Positions 8,158-16,300 of a DNA stretch of 52,336 bases are shown here, in pieces (position 1 is the first letter of the stretch; each line of letters opens with the position of its first letter). The notes beneath the pieces were generated by a model that was given only the letters and a program-made list of their open reading frames with translations, did not search any database and was not told the DNA's origin. Origin of the DNA: JBEIHX01 sp040381075. GTDB lineage: Bacteria; Pseudomonadota; Alphaproteobacteria; Caulobacterales; Aquidulcibacteraceae. The stretch is taken from assembly GCA_040381075.1 (NCBI GenBank), contig JBEIHX010000028.1, positions 1 through 52,336 of the forward strand. The letters run 5' to 3'. The translations under genes were made by a program, and so were the position numbers.

Positions 8158-8787
8158 TTAAGCCCTTTCTCGCTCGAGGGCCTCAAACCGCGCAAGAAAG
8201 GCGGCCTGAACAGCCTGCGGACCGAGCGGCGTCATGACCGGCCTGAAGCCAGCCAGCGGCGGACCGAACAACAGCACGCTCTCCTCATAGCCGAAGCCCG
8301 CAAGTTCGCACGCCTCCAGAAAGGCGCTCGCGCGGTCAGCCCGCTTGATGAGCGATTTCAGACGCGACCCGGCATGCGCGGGAAGTCCGAAGCGCAGATG
8401 GATCGCCGCCTCCAATCGGGCCTCAAAGGCCTTGTAGTCAACGCCCAGCGCGGCCTTGAAGGGGCTGATCATATCGCCGATCACGTATTCCGGGGCGTCA
8501 TGGAGGAGCCCCGCCAGGGGGGCCTCGGCCGGCAGGTCGGGGCGCAGATGACCAAGCGCCGCCTCCACGACCAGGCTGTGCTGGGCCACCGAAAACGCGT
8601 GATCGCCGAGCGTCTGGCCATTCCAGCGGGCCACCCGCGCGAGGCCGTGGGCGATGTCAGCGATTTCAATATCGAGGGGGGAGGGATCCAAGAGATCCAG
8701 CCTGCGCCCCGACAACATGCGTTGCCAGGCCCGCGGGGCCGGCGGGCCTGCGGTTCGCGCGCTTCCCAGGGCCCTTGATCGCGGCAT
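8158..8787 (-). CDS. HD-domain hydrolase (YfbR-like nucleotidase family)
   Basis: 209 aa. Metal-binding HD-domain elements are visible: DHAFSVAQHSLVV near residues 62-74, LLHDAPEYVIGDM near 94-106 and a later KRADRASAFLEA. The arrangement resembles small HD phosphohydrolases such as the YfbR family of 5'-deoxynucleotidases. I chose ATG 8787 because GAAGGAA lies about ten bases upstream and the domain starts soon after; upstream in-frame codons would run into the divergent promoter. It is the first gene of the operon with the phosphatase and NrtR-like regulator. The precise substrate is not determinable. Confidence 0.87.
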   Translation of the reverse strand: MPRSRALGSARTAGPPAPRAWQRMLSGRRLDLLDPSPLDIEIADIAHGLARVARWNGQTLGDHAFSVAQHSLVVEAALGHLRPDLPAEAPLAGLLHDAPEYVIGDMISPFKAALGVDYKAFEARLEAAIHLRFGLPAHAGSRLKSLIKRADRASAFLEACELAGFGYEESVLLFGPPLAGFRPVMTPLGPQAVQAAFLARFEALERERA

Positions 8788-8939
8788 ACGTACTATTCCT
8801 TCAAGGCTTGCGTCGGACTGTCGGGCTGTCCACCTTGACGGCGTCATACACCAAACACCTTGCGGACAAGAACAGTGCGACGCGTCGGAGTGCGCGTCTA
8901 TCTGCAGGCGCCGCGGGTGACATCGCCGGAGGGGGCCCG

Positions 8940-9797
8940 ATGGGCGTCGTGCGCGCAACACTGTCCCGAATCGTCGTTCCCATGGGCGGAGCCGGCGATG
9001 ATGGCCCGGCGCTCGCCGCCGCTGTCGCCCTCGCGCGTCAAACCGGCGCCCGCGTCACCGCAGTTCTCGCCTTCGCTGATCCTACCCAGGATCTGGTGTG
9101 GGCAGGAGAGGGCTTCATCACAGCGTTGCCCCAGACTGCTCTTGACGCAATCCGCAAGAGCGAGGCCGAAATAGAAAGCCGCGTGCGCGCGCTCGCGGCC
9201 GATATCGCCGCATCGGCCGCACTTCCCAATGGCGTCGCCGTCGAGCGGGTCACGCTCGATCCGGAAAGCGCCCTGTTGCGTGAAGCCCCACTGACAGACC
9301 TCTTTGTTTTCGGGCCCCATGCTGCGCGTGGAGAAGGCCCGCTCGCAGGCGCCTTTGAGGGCGTCGTGATGCGCGCCCGCCTCGGCGTTCTTGTGGCGCG
9401 CAACGGCGCCCAGGGGCTTGAGGACGTCGCCGCGATCGCATGGGATGGCGGCATCGAAGCTGCGCGCGCCGTCCGGGCCGGTTTGGGCCTGCTCCAGCAC
9501 GCCCGGCGTGTGGTGATCCTGCAGGCTTCGCACGGCGCGCGGCGCGAGGATCGTCCCGCCGCCGATCCTGCCGGTCTTGTCGCCTGGCTCGCCGGGCATG
9601 GCGTGACCGCCGAGGTCGCCGCGCCCTTGCAGGGCAAGGCCGAGACAGCCATTCTGGCCGGGGCCGCCGCGCTGGGGGTCGGGGTGCTGTTCGCCGGCGC
9701 CTATGGTCATGCGCGCGCACAGGAGTTCCCGTTCGGCGGCGCCACCAAGGCCTTCCTGGAGGCGCGCGAAGGGCCAAATCTCCTGCTCGCCCACTGA
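8940..9797 (+). CDS. Universal stress protein (UspA family)
   Basis: 285 aa, long enough for two tandem Usp domains. The N-terminal domain begins RIVVPMGGAGDDGPALAAAVALARQTGARVTAVL, a typical beta-alpha UspA start. The second is less conserved and ends with GVGVLFAGAYGHARAQEFPFGGATKAFL, which matches the family C-terminal G-x-hydrophobic-GxxGHSR.. type motif. ATG 8940 is preceded by GGAGGGGG. The gene is divergent from the HD hydrolase operon across about 150 bases. It is followed after 37 bases by the small conserved gene, which may be cotranscribed. Confidence 0.85.
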   Translation: MGVVRATLSRIVVPMGGAGDDGPALAAAVALARQTGARVTAVLAFADPTQDLVWAGEGFITALPQTALDAIRKSEAEIESRVRALAADIAASAALPNGVAVERVTLDPESALLREAPLTDLFVFGPHAARGEGPLAGAFEGVVMRARLGVLVARNGAQGLEDVAAIAWDGGIEAARAVRAGLGLLQHARRVVILQASHGARREDRPAADPAGLVAWLAGHGVTAEVAAPLQGKAETAILAGAAALGVGVLFAGAYGHARAQEFPFGGATKAFLEAREGPNLLLAH

Positions 9798-9834
9798 GCG
9801 TACCCTGGACAGTTAGCAACAAAGGAGCGAAGGC

Positions 9835-10224
9835 ATGTCTGCTCTGACGCGCATCATTCTGCGGCTGGCGCGTAATCCCGACGCTGGATTTCCTGACGGG
9901 GATCAGGAACGCGGATACGTGATTGTCGCCCCGCTTGATCCGGATCATCATTTGGACGCCGTGCTGTGGCGAACGGCGAAGGACCAGTGCACGGTCGTTC
10001 GGTTCTCTCCCGATCCGGACGAGCAGGCGGACGGCCGTCTGCTGCATCGCGGGCAAAGCTGGTATTTCCACTATGACGAAGAGCGCGAAGGCCCCGACGA
10101 GCCGGTCTTCAAGCTTGCCGACCATCGCCTTGAGGTTGGCGAGTACGTCACCGTGCGCGAGGCGGCGGGCGATGCGTTGACCTATCGCGTGACAGAGGCC
10201 GTGCGACTGCACGCCACGGCATGA
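9835..10224 (+). CDS. Conserved hypothetical protein
   Basis: 129 aa, acidic and soluble, with no signal peptide or membrane segment. ATG 9835 is preceded by a strong AAAGGAG. The pattern (LRLARNPDAGFPDG, GYVIVAPL, TVVRFSPD, WYFHYDEE, DHRLEVGEYVTV) resembles a conserved protein I recall from other alphaproteobacteria, but I know no function for it. The gene follows the universal stress protein and is followed by a terminator-like hairpin with a T-run at 10309. Confidence 0.8.
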   Translation: MSALTRIILRLARNPDAGFPDGDQERGYVIVAPLDPDHHLDAVLWRTAKDQCTVVRFSPDPDEQADGRLLHRGQSWYFHYDEEREGPDEPVFKLADHRLEVGEYVTVREAAGDALTYRVTEAVRLHATA

Positions 10225-10308
10225 GCAGCGCCTGACCGAACTCCCAGGCCTGATGGGGCTCAGTCCGTCCGCCGGGCGGCGGTTGCGCCAGCGCGCGGAT
10301 TTCTGCAG

Positions 10309-10331
10309 CGCCGCCCGCCGGCGGCGGTTTT
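10309..10331 (+). terminator. Intrinsic terminator-like hairpin
   Basis: Perfect 7-bp stem CGCCGCC / GGCGGCG with a 4-base loop, then G and TTTT. It lies 85 bases after the stop of the conserved hypothetical gene and 50 bases before the nucleoside transporter start, so it most likely ends the upstream transcript. Confidence 0.6.
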
Positions 10332-10381
10332 ACTCCTGCGCGCTGGAGGGCTAGCATCCCCCGACGGGCGGGGGGAGTGAC

Positions 10382-11689
10382 ATGGACCTTTCGGCGATCG
10401 GCTGGGGCTGGGACAACGGTCGCCCGCTCATCGGCATTGCGCTGATCATTTTTGTCTGTTGGGCGCTGTCGGAGGCGCGCAACCGCTTTCCATTCCGGCT
10501 GGTTCTCGGCGCTCTCGCCGCGCAGGCCGTGCTGGTGTGGCTGCTGTTCGGCTTTCCCGAAACCCAGCCGGTCATTCAGGCGATCACCGGCGTCGTCGAT
10601 GGCCTGACCGCCGCAACCCAGCAGGGCACCCAGTTCGTGTTCGGCTATCTCGCCAACCTGTCTCCCAACCAGCCCTACGTGCTGAATCCGCAGGGCGGCG
10701 GCGCGCCCTTCATCTTCGCGTTCCAGGTCCTGCCTCTCATTCTCGTCATATCGGCGCTGTCCGCCCTCCTGTGGCACTGGCGGATCCTGCGCTGGATCAT
10801 CGCCGGCTTCGGCTTCGTGTTCCGTCGGTTCATGGGCATCGGCGGGGCCTCTGCGATGGCGGTGGCGGCCAATATCTTCATGGGCATGGTGGAAAGCCCG
10901 ATCGTGATCCGCGCCTATCTGGACCGTCTGACCCGCTCGGAACTCTTCATGATGATGGTTGTCGGCCTCGCCACCGTCGCAGGGTCAGCCATGGTCGCAT
11001 ACATTCTGGTCCTGAAGCAGGCCGTTCCCGACGTCGCCGCCCATATCCTGGTCGCGTCGATCATCTCCGCGCCGGCCGGCATTCTGCTGGCCCGGGTGAT
11101 GATCCCCGAGGCGCCCGGAGAGGGACCGACCGAGGACGATGATACGGTCGTCCTGCGCTACCAGAGTTCCATGGACGCCATCACGCGGGGCGTTCAGGAC
11201 GGGCTGCAGGTCTGCCTCAACATCGCCGCCACGCTGATCGTGTTCGTGTCCCTGGTCACGCTTGTAAACCTCATGCTTGCGCCCATCGGTGACGTCGCCG
11301 GTGCGCCCGTCACCCTCGAGCGGATCTTCGGCTATGTGTTTGCACCGCTTGCCTACATGATCGGCGTGCCCTGGGATGAAGCTGTCGGCGCCGGCAATTT
11401 CCTGGGTGTGAAGCTCTTCCTCACCGAGTTCATCGCCTATGTGCGGCTTGGAGAAATCGCGCCCGAGGCGCTCTCGGAGCGGACCCGCGTGCTGCTCGCC
11501 TACGCCCTGTGCGGCTTCGCCAATGTCGGCTCGGTTGGCATTCTGGTCTCTGGCCTCGCAGTGCTGCTTCCCGATCGGCGCAGCGAGGTCCTCGAACTCG
11601 CATGGAAAGCGCTGACCCCCGGCTTCCTCGCAACCTGCATGACAGCCGCGGTTGTTGCGGCGATGCCGGGCTCGATGTTCGGTTTCTGA
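10382..11689 (+). CDS. Concentrative nucleoside transporter (NupC/CNT family)
   Basis: 435 aa with about ten hydrophobic segments. The family core is clear: NIFMGMVESPIVIRAYL in the middle, followed by LFMMMVVGLATVAGSAM, VGAGNFLGVKLFLTEFIAY and the C-terminal CGFANVGSVGILVSGL. These carry the nucleoside- and sodium-binding residues of the CNT family. It should import nucleosides with sodium or protons across the inner membrane. GGGGGAGTGAC precedes the ATG. It stands alone and is followed by a 460-base gap that holds a tandem array. Nucleoside specificity cannot be read from the sequence. Confidence 0.95.
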   Translation: MDLSAIGWGWDNGRPLIGIALIIFVCWALSEARNRFPFRLVLGALAAQAVLVWLLFGFPETQPVIQAITGVVDGLTAATQQGTQFVFGYLANLSPNQPYVLNPQGGGAPFIFAFQVLPLILVISALSALLWHWRILRWIIAGFGFVFRRFMGIGGASAMAVAANIFMGMVESPIVIRAYLDRLTRSELFMMMVVGLATVAGSAMVAYILVLKQAVPDVAAHILVASIISAPAGILLARVMIPEAPGEGPTEDDDTVVLRYQSSMDAITRGVQDGLQVCLNIAATLIVFVSLVTLVNLMLAPIGDVAGAPVTLERIFGYVFAPLAYMIGVPWDEAVGAGNFLGVKLFLTEFIAYVRLGEIAPEALSERTRVLLAYALCGFANVGSVGILVSGLAVLLPDRRSEVLELAWKALTPGFLATCMTAAVVAAMPGSMFGF

Positions 11690-11866
11690 TCGCCCCCGCG
11701 CTTCCCGGCCAAACGCCGGCTGGCGGATCGCTGGGCCCACTGCATCACCGGACCGGCAGAAACCCCGCCATGCGCTCGCCTGGCGGGCGCGCCCGGCAGC
11801 GCGCACCAGGCCAGGCACGTGAGGGCAGGAAATTCTGGGGCGGCGCTTCTGAGTGGCGCGTGTGGG

Positions 11867-11962
11867 CCGGCCATCCAGGGCAGCCATCTTGGGCAGCCAT
11901 CCTGGGCAGCCATCCTGGGCAGCCATCCAGGGCAGCCATCCAGGGCAGCCATCCTGGGCGAG
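11867..11962. repeat. 13-base tandem array, about 7 units
   Basis: Seven units of GGGCAGCCATCC[TA], with CCATC starting at 11871, 11884, 11897, 11910, 11923, 11936 and 11949: an exact 13-base period. It lies in the 460-base gap 11690-12149 between the nucleoside transporter and the glutathione transferase. No gene is supported in the gap. Because 13 is not a multiple of three, the array cannot encode a simple repeated peptide. Confidence 0.95.
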
Positions 11963-12149
11963 CGCCCAGGGAAAGGCTCCGGAGCATCCCCGAAGCCCCC
12001 GGGGGGCGCCAGCAGTCAGACGGGGTCGGCGCCGGTTGACGGATCGCGCGCAGCCCGCAATGACGTCGGTGAGCCCGATCGCCGCACCCCTCGAGATCGC
12101 GCGCCAAGCCGCCCGGGAAGCCAGTCCCGTGCTTGAGCAGGAGTCCCCC

Positions 12150-12767
12150 GTGAAGCTTTTCTCCAGCAAGGGCGCGCCCAATCCCCAGCGCGTCACGTTT
12201 TTCATGGCCGAAAAGGCGATCACCGACGTCGCCATCATTGAGGTCAACCTGATGCAGGGCGATCACCGGACGCCTGAGTACCTTCAGAAGAGCCCGCTTG
12301 CTCAAAGCCCTGCGCTCGAGCTCGACGATGGGCGTGTGTTGACGGAAAGCCGGGCGATTTGCACCTACCTCGAACATGTCTGGCCCCAGCCGAACCTGAT
12401 GGGGCGCGACGGCGACGAGCGTGCGTTCATCGAGATGTGGGACCGGCGCATCGAGTTTCTGTGGCTCGCGGCCACCGCCCAATGGGTGCGCCACGGCCAT
12501 CCGGCGCTCAGGGTGCTGGAGGCCGAGCCTATCCCGGCGCTGGCGGCGCAGAGCGAACAAAAGATGCGCAGCTTCGCGCGCTGGCTCGACGCCGAACTCG
12601 CCGGGCGCGAGTTCATCGCTGGTGATCGGTTTACAATCGCCGACATCACCGCATTTGTGACCCTGGGTTTTGCGCGGCTGATGCGGTACACGCCGCAGGA
12701 AGAGGGGCTCGTCAATCTCGTGCGCTGGCGTAACGAGATCAGGCGCCGGCCAGGCGCTGCGTCGTGA
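12150..12767 (+). CDS. Glutathione S-transferase-like protein
   Basis: 205 aa. The N-terminal thioredoxin-like domain starts at residue 1 (KLFSSKGAPNPQRVTFFMAEK), with SPLAQSPALELDDGRVLTESRAICTYLE as the glutathione-binding region. The all-helical C-terminal domain contains the N-capping motif region FTIADITAFV. I chose GTG 12150 because CAGGAG lies six bases upstream and the domain begins immediately; an ATG at 12061 would add an unlikely tail. Its stop overlaps the start of the threonine aldolase gene (GTGA), so the two are coupled. The function is presumably glutathione conjugation or reduction; substrate unknown. Confidence 0.88.
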   Translation: MKLFSSKGAPNPQRVTFFMAEKAITDVAIIEVNLMQGDHRTPEYLQKSPLAQSPALELDDGRVLTESRAICTYLEHVWPQPNLMGRDGDERAFIEMWDRRIEFLWLAATAQWVRHGHPALRVLEAEPIPALAAQSEQKMRSFARWLDAELAGREFIAGDRFTIADITAFVTLGFARLMRYTPQEEGLVNLVRWRNEIRRRPGAAS

Positions 12768-13801
12768 GTTTCGGTTCCGATAATCAGGCCCCGGCCCATC
12801 CAGCGATCATCGCGGCTGTCGCTGCAGCCAATGAGGGGCGGGCAGGGTCCTATGGCGACGACCCGTGGACGCAGCGCGCGCAAGCACTGACGCGCCGCGC
12901 CTTCGACGCCGACTGTACGCTGCTGATCGTTGGCGCTGGCGGTGCGGCCAACGGCTTGGCGTTGTCCTTGGTATGCCCGTCCTGGGGGGCGATCGTCTGC
13001 GAACGCCACGCCCACATCGCCGCCGATGAGGGCTGCGGACCTGAGTTCTTTACCGGCGGGGCGCGTCTGCTGGGCGTCGAGGGGCGCCACGGCAGGATCA
13101 GCGGCGCCGATATTGACGCACTCGCGCGGCGCCATCCGACGGATTTTGTCCACGGCCCGCAGCCGCGCGCCGTGTCGCTGTCGAACGCCACGGAGAGCGG
13201 CGCCGTCTTCGACAGCACGCGCCTGACCGACGTCTGCCAGGCGGCGCGCCGTCTGGGGTGGGGAGTGCACGTGGATGGAGCGCGCTTCGCCAATGCGGTC
13301 GCCACAACCGGCGAGAGCCCAGCCGCCCTGTCGTGGCGCGCTGGGGTGGATGTTCTTTCATTCGGCCTGACCAAGAACGGGGCGATCGCAGCCGAGGCGG
13401 TGGTGCTGTTCGGGCCGCTCGCCGCCGCGCCGGGCGCAGGTTACCTGCGCAAGCGCGCGGGGCAGCTGTTTTCAAAGCACCGGTTCTTTGCAGCACAATT
13501 CGTCGCGATGCTTGAGGATGACCTCTGGCTCTCGCTCGCCGCCCAGGCTAACGCGATGGCCGCGGCGTTGGCGCGCACGCTCGTATCGGCCGGCTGTGAG
13601 ATCCTGCATCCGGTGGAGGCCAATGAGGTCTTCGCCCGGCTGACTGCGCAACACGCAAAGGCGCTGCAGTCCGCCGGCGTGACCTTCTTTCCGTGGGACG
13701 CCGACGGGGCAGACGCCTATCGCTTTGTGGCGAGCTGGAACACCAGCGTCGCTGATGTCGAGGCTGCCGCCCATGCTCTCAGGACGATGCGCCACGCCTG
13801 A
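12764..13801 (+). CDS. Low-specificity threonine aldolase / beta-eliminating lyase family
   Basis: 345 aa PLP enzyme of the aspartate aminotransferase fold. It begins with FGSDNQAPAHPAI, as threonine aldolases do, has the GAGGAANGLAL helix that contacts PLP phosphate, a HVDGARFANAV segment and the PLP lysine in SFGLTKNGAIAAEA near residue 203. It likely cleaves threonine or related beta-hydroxy amino acids to glycine plus aldehyde. The start is a GTG that overlaps the glutathione transferase stop. Confidence 0.92.
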   Translation: MSFGSDNQAPAHPAIIAAVAAANEGRAGSYGDDPWTQRAQALTRRAFDADCTLLIVGAGGAANGLALSLVCPSWGAIVCERHAHIAADEGCGPEFFTGGARLLGVEGRHGRISGADIDALARRHPTDFVHGPQPRAVSLSNATESGAVFDSTRLTDVCQAARRLGWGVHVDGARFANAVATTGESPAALSWRAGVDVLSFGLTKNGAIAAEAVVLFGPLAAAPGAGYLRKRAGQLFSKHRFFAAQFVAMLEDDLWLSLAAQANAMAAALARTLVSAGCEILHPVEANEVFARLTAQHAKALQSAGVTFFPWDADGADAYRFVASWNTSVADVEAAAHALRTMRHA

Positions 13802-13923
13802 CGGGTGATCTCAACTGCGACGCGCAATCAGCCGGTGATGACGCCAAAAGCCTGCCCATCGCCATCGCTGCAATCCAGCCCGCTCGGCGCTGCGTAAAGC
13901 TGTGCAGTCACGGTGCGTGGCGC

Positions 13924-13952
13924 TGATCTAAACCGCCTGACCTACCGTAAAC
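13924..13952 (+). promoter_or_regulatory. Possible RpoE/ChrR-type promoter
   Basis: TGATCT, 18 bases, then TAAAC. This resembles the TGATC(C)...TAAG(A) promoter used by the singlet-oxygen sigma factor RpoE of Rhodobacter. It lies about 50 bases upstream of the ChrR-like gene, where the family is known to be autoregulated. The match is by eye and the last -10 bases differ. Confidence 0.35.
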
Positions 13953-14001
13953 ATCGACAAACGCCGTTGGACGTCTGTGCAAGACGCTGGGGACCTATGC
14001 T

Positions 14002-14604
14002 GTGATCCGTCGATGTGACGCCTACGAAGCCGTGATGCTTGACTATGCGACGGGGGCCCTTGCGCCCTCGCAGTCTCTGGTGGTCGCCGCGCACTTCGCC
14101 ATCAATCCCGCCGCCCGGGCCGTCTATGCCGATCTGGACGCCATCGGCGGCGTGCTGTTGGAGGATCTGGACGATGAGGGGGTTGTCAGCCGACCGGCCA
14201 ATATCGCCACTGCCGTCGGACACGCGAGCGATCCTGGCCTTCCCCATATTGTGCGGCGCGCGCTGGCTTTGGACGTGGCGGGCGTGCGCTGGCGCGAACG
14301 CCTGCCCGGCATGCAGCAGGTCGCGATCGACGGATATCCAGGCGCCGCATTGATGCGCATCCGCGCCGGCCGGCCTGCCCCCCGTCATGGTCATACCGGA
14401 GAAGAGCTGACGCTGGTGCTTGACGGCGAGTTCCGCGATGAGACGGGCCTGTACCGGCGCGGGGATCTGGCGATCGCGGACGGCGATGACGAACACCGGC
14501 CTGCGGCCGGAGCCGACCGCGATTGCATATGTCTGGTCGCCATGACGGGCGGCTACCGGTTTCAGACCGCGTTGGGCCGCCTTGCTGCGAGATTCCTGCA
14601 ATGA
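14002..14604 (+). CDS. ChrR-family cupin anti-sigma factor relative
   Basis: 200 aa with the two-part layout of ChrR: a short helical anti-sigma region (LDYATGAL... AIGGVLLEDL) and a C-terminal cupin. Numbering matches Rhodobacter ChrR closely. Of its N-terminal zinc ligands (His6, His31, Cys35, Cys38) only His31 is kept; position 6 is Asp, 35 is Asn and 38 is Ala. The cupin ligands are all present, offset by 12 (H129, H131, E135, H165). The usual cotranscribed sigma factor gene is absent upstream. The start is GTG 14002 with GGGGA ahead. It overlaps the next gene by ATGA. I infer a relative that has lost zinc-dependent sigma binding or binds a sigma encoded elsewhere. Confidence 0.8.
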   Translation: MIRRCDAYEAVMLDYATGALAPSQSLVVAAHFAINPAARAVYADLDAIGGVLLEDLDDEGVVSRPANIATAVGHASDPGLPHIVRRALALDVAGVRWRERLPGMQQVAIDGYPGAALMRIRAGRPAPRHGHTGEELTLVLDGEFRDETGLYRRGDLAIADGDDEHRPAAGADRDCICLVAMTGGYRFQTALGRLAARFLQ

Positions 14605-15257
14605 TGCGAAGCGCACTGTTCACGGCGGCGGCTCTCTGGCTCGCCTGCCTGCCGGGGGCGCTTGCCGCTACGCCGGGGCGTTCTGAATTCCAGGTCATCG
14701 GCAATGGCCGGCCTATCGGCTCCCATATTGTGGAGGTGGCGCGCGCCGGGGACGGGGTCACCACCCGCGTCGTGGTTGACTTCGCCGGGCGGATTGGCCC
14801 GATCCGCTTCACCTACGCACACCGCTGCACTGAGAATTGGCGCGGCGAAACGCTCTCTGCGCTCGATTGCATCGATACCTTCGGACGACGCAGCGAGCGG
14901 GTGACCGCCAGACGCGAAGGCCGTGGTCTGACGGTTCAGGGGCCCAAGTTCGCTGGCGTCATCGATCCGGCGATCCCGCCTGGAAGCTGGTGGCGCAAGG
15001 ATTCCCTCGCGACGGGGCGTGTGCTCGACACCCGCAGCGGCGCACAAATCGCCCTGCAGGTCCGGCGGGTCGGCGAGGAAACAGTCCAGGCTGGCGGCGC
15101 TGCCGTGCGCGCGACCCGCTACGAAGTGCGCGGCTCCACCGACGCTGATGTCTGGTATGATGCGAGCGGTCGTTGGGTGAAGATGGCTTTCCGGGCGCGT
15201 GGCGTCTCCTTCGAGTATCGCCTGACCAGCCCCGTATCATCGGCCCCGGTCGGCTGA
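14601..15257 (+). CDS. DUF6134-family periplasmic protein
   Basis: 218 aa with a clear signal peptide (MMRSALF... LPGALA, cleavage near residue 22). The mature part is predicted to be mainly beta strand (FQVIGNGRPIGSHIVEV, FTYAHRCTENWRG, DVWYDASGRWVKMAF) and matches the DUF6134 family as I recall it; function unknown. The ATG overlaps the stop of the ChrR-like gene, so they are coupled. That pairing suggests a role in photooxidative or envelope stress, which is inference. Confidence 0.8.
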   Translation: MMRSALFTAAALWLACLPGALAATPGRSEFQVIGNGRPIGSHIVEVARAGDGVTTRVVVDFAGRIGPIRFTYAHRCTENWRGETLSALDCIDTFGRRSERVTARREGRGLTVQGPKFAGVIDPAIPPGSWWRKDSLATGRVLDTRSGAQIALQVRRVGEETVQAGGAAVRATRYEVRGSTDADVWYDASGRWVKMAFRARGVSFEYRLTSPVSSAPVG

Positions 15258-15261
15258 GCAG

Positions 15262-15322
15262 CCGCCCGTCGCCCCGTCGCCCCGTCGCCCCGGCGCCCCG
15301 GCGCCCCCGGCGCCCCCGGCGC
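15262..15322. repeat. 8- to 9-base tandem array
   Basis: Units GTCGCCCC at 15268, 15276 and 15284, then GGCGCCCC at 15292 and GGCGCCCCC at 15300 and 15309. The period shifts from 8 to 9 as one C is added. It fills most of the 101-base space between the DUF6134 gene and the dehydrogenase gene. Confidence 0.85.
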
Positions 15323-15358
15323 ACTCACCGTTCCCGCCGCCTGAAGAAGGAGTAGATC

Positions 15359-16186
15359 ATGCCGCGACGTCCTGCACGCCGTGAGCACGGGGCCGCCTGG
15401 GTCACCGGGGCAAGCTCCGGGATCGGGGCCTGCCTGGTGCGAGAACTCGCCGCGCGCGGCTGGAACGTTGCAGCGACCGCCCGGCGGCGCGAGCCCTTGG
15501 AGGCGCTGCGCGCAGCGTGCGGCGAACGGGTTCTGCCGGTCCCCGCCGACGTCGCCTCGGCAGAGGATATGGCGCAGGCGGCGGCGGCGATCCGCGCCGC
15601 TCTTGGACCAATCGGTCTCTACATCGCCAATGCGGGCGTCTATCTGCCCATCGACGCGGCTCGGCCGGACATTGCGCGCTATCGTCAGACCTTTGACGTG
15701 AACCTCATGGGAACCGTACACGGACTGGCCGGCGTTCTGCCGTCAATGTGCGCGGCGCGCAGCGGGCATGTGTGCCTGGTCTCATCGGCGACCGGCTTCG
15801 GCGGTATGCCGACGGCTTCAGCCTACGGCGCATCGAAGGCGGCGCTGATCAACATGGCCGAGTGTCTTAAAATCGAACTCGACCGGCATGGCGTGGGCGT
15901 GTCACTCGCCACGCCCGGCTTCGTTGAGACCCCGGCGCAGGATGACAACACATTTCCGAAACCCTTCATGATCAAGCCGGAAGAAGCTGCACGCCGGATC
16001 GCCGACGGCGTCGAACGGGGTGGTTTCGAGATCACCTTTCCGCGGCGTTTCACATGGCTTCTGAAGGCGATCTACGCGCTGCCGAAACCAGTCTATCTGC
16101 CGCTGGTGCGCCAGCGCACGGGCTGGGCGAAGCCCCTCGACGATACGCACAGTCCTGAAGGCGATGCTGGATCCGGCCCGCACTAG
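15359..16186 (+). CDS. Short-chain dehydrogenase/reductase
   Basis: 275 aa classical SDR. The cofactor motif TGASSGIG is at residues 16-23, NAG follows in IANAGVYLP, and the catalytic Ser-Tyr-Lys is visible as VSSATG and Y156-x3-K160 (YGASK). The arginines after the glycine motif (ATARRREPL) favour NADP(H). AAGGAG eight bases ahead supports ATG 15359. The C-terminal stretch (FTWLLKAIYALPKPVYLPLVRQ) suggests membrane association. Dehydrogenases of this type are often found in ChrR/RpoE stress operons of alphaproteobacteria, in line with the two genes before it. Substrate unknown. Confidence 0.92.
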   Translation: MPRRPARREHGAAWVTGASSGIGACLVRELAARGWNVAATARRREPLEALRAACGERVLPVPADVASAEDMAQAAAAIRAALGPIGLYIANAGVYLPIDAARPDIARYRQTFDVNLMGTVHGLAGVLPSMCAARSGHVCLVSSATGFGGMPTASAYGASKAALINMAECLKIELDRHGVGVSLATPGFVETPAQDDNTFPKPFMIKPEEAARRIADGVERGGFEITFPRRFTWLLKAIYALPKPVYLPLVRQRTGWAKPLDDTHSPEGDAGSGPH

Positions 16187-16231
16187 CTGCGCGGCGTGCG
16201 TCCACGACCTGGTTCTGACCCGGGCGCGATC

Positions 16232-16247
16232 TTAACCAAGCGTTGAC
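16232..16247 (+). promoter_or_regulatory. CtrA-like binding site
   Basis: TTAA-N7-TTGAC (TTAACCAAGCGTTGAC), one base off the CtrA consensus TTAA-N7-TTAAC. It lies 54 bases upstream of the lytic transglycosylase start, a position suited to direct control. CtrA is the cell-cycle response regulator of this group and controls many flagellar and wall genes. Confidence 0.5.
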
Positions 16248-16300
16248 CAGCCGGCTGCAGGGTCGCAACCTCCCGAGAGCTGATCCGACCGGTCGCCGCC

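Noticed and set aside
11690..12149. Repeat-containing open frames in the gap after the nucleoside transporter
   Set aside because: A 13-base period gives no repeated peptide and no frame has a plausible start or homology.
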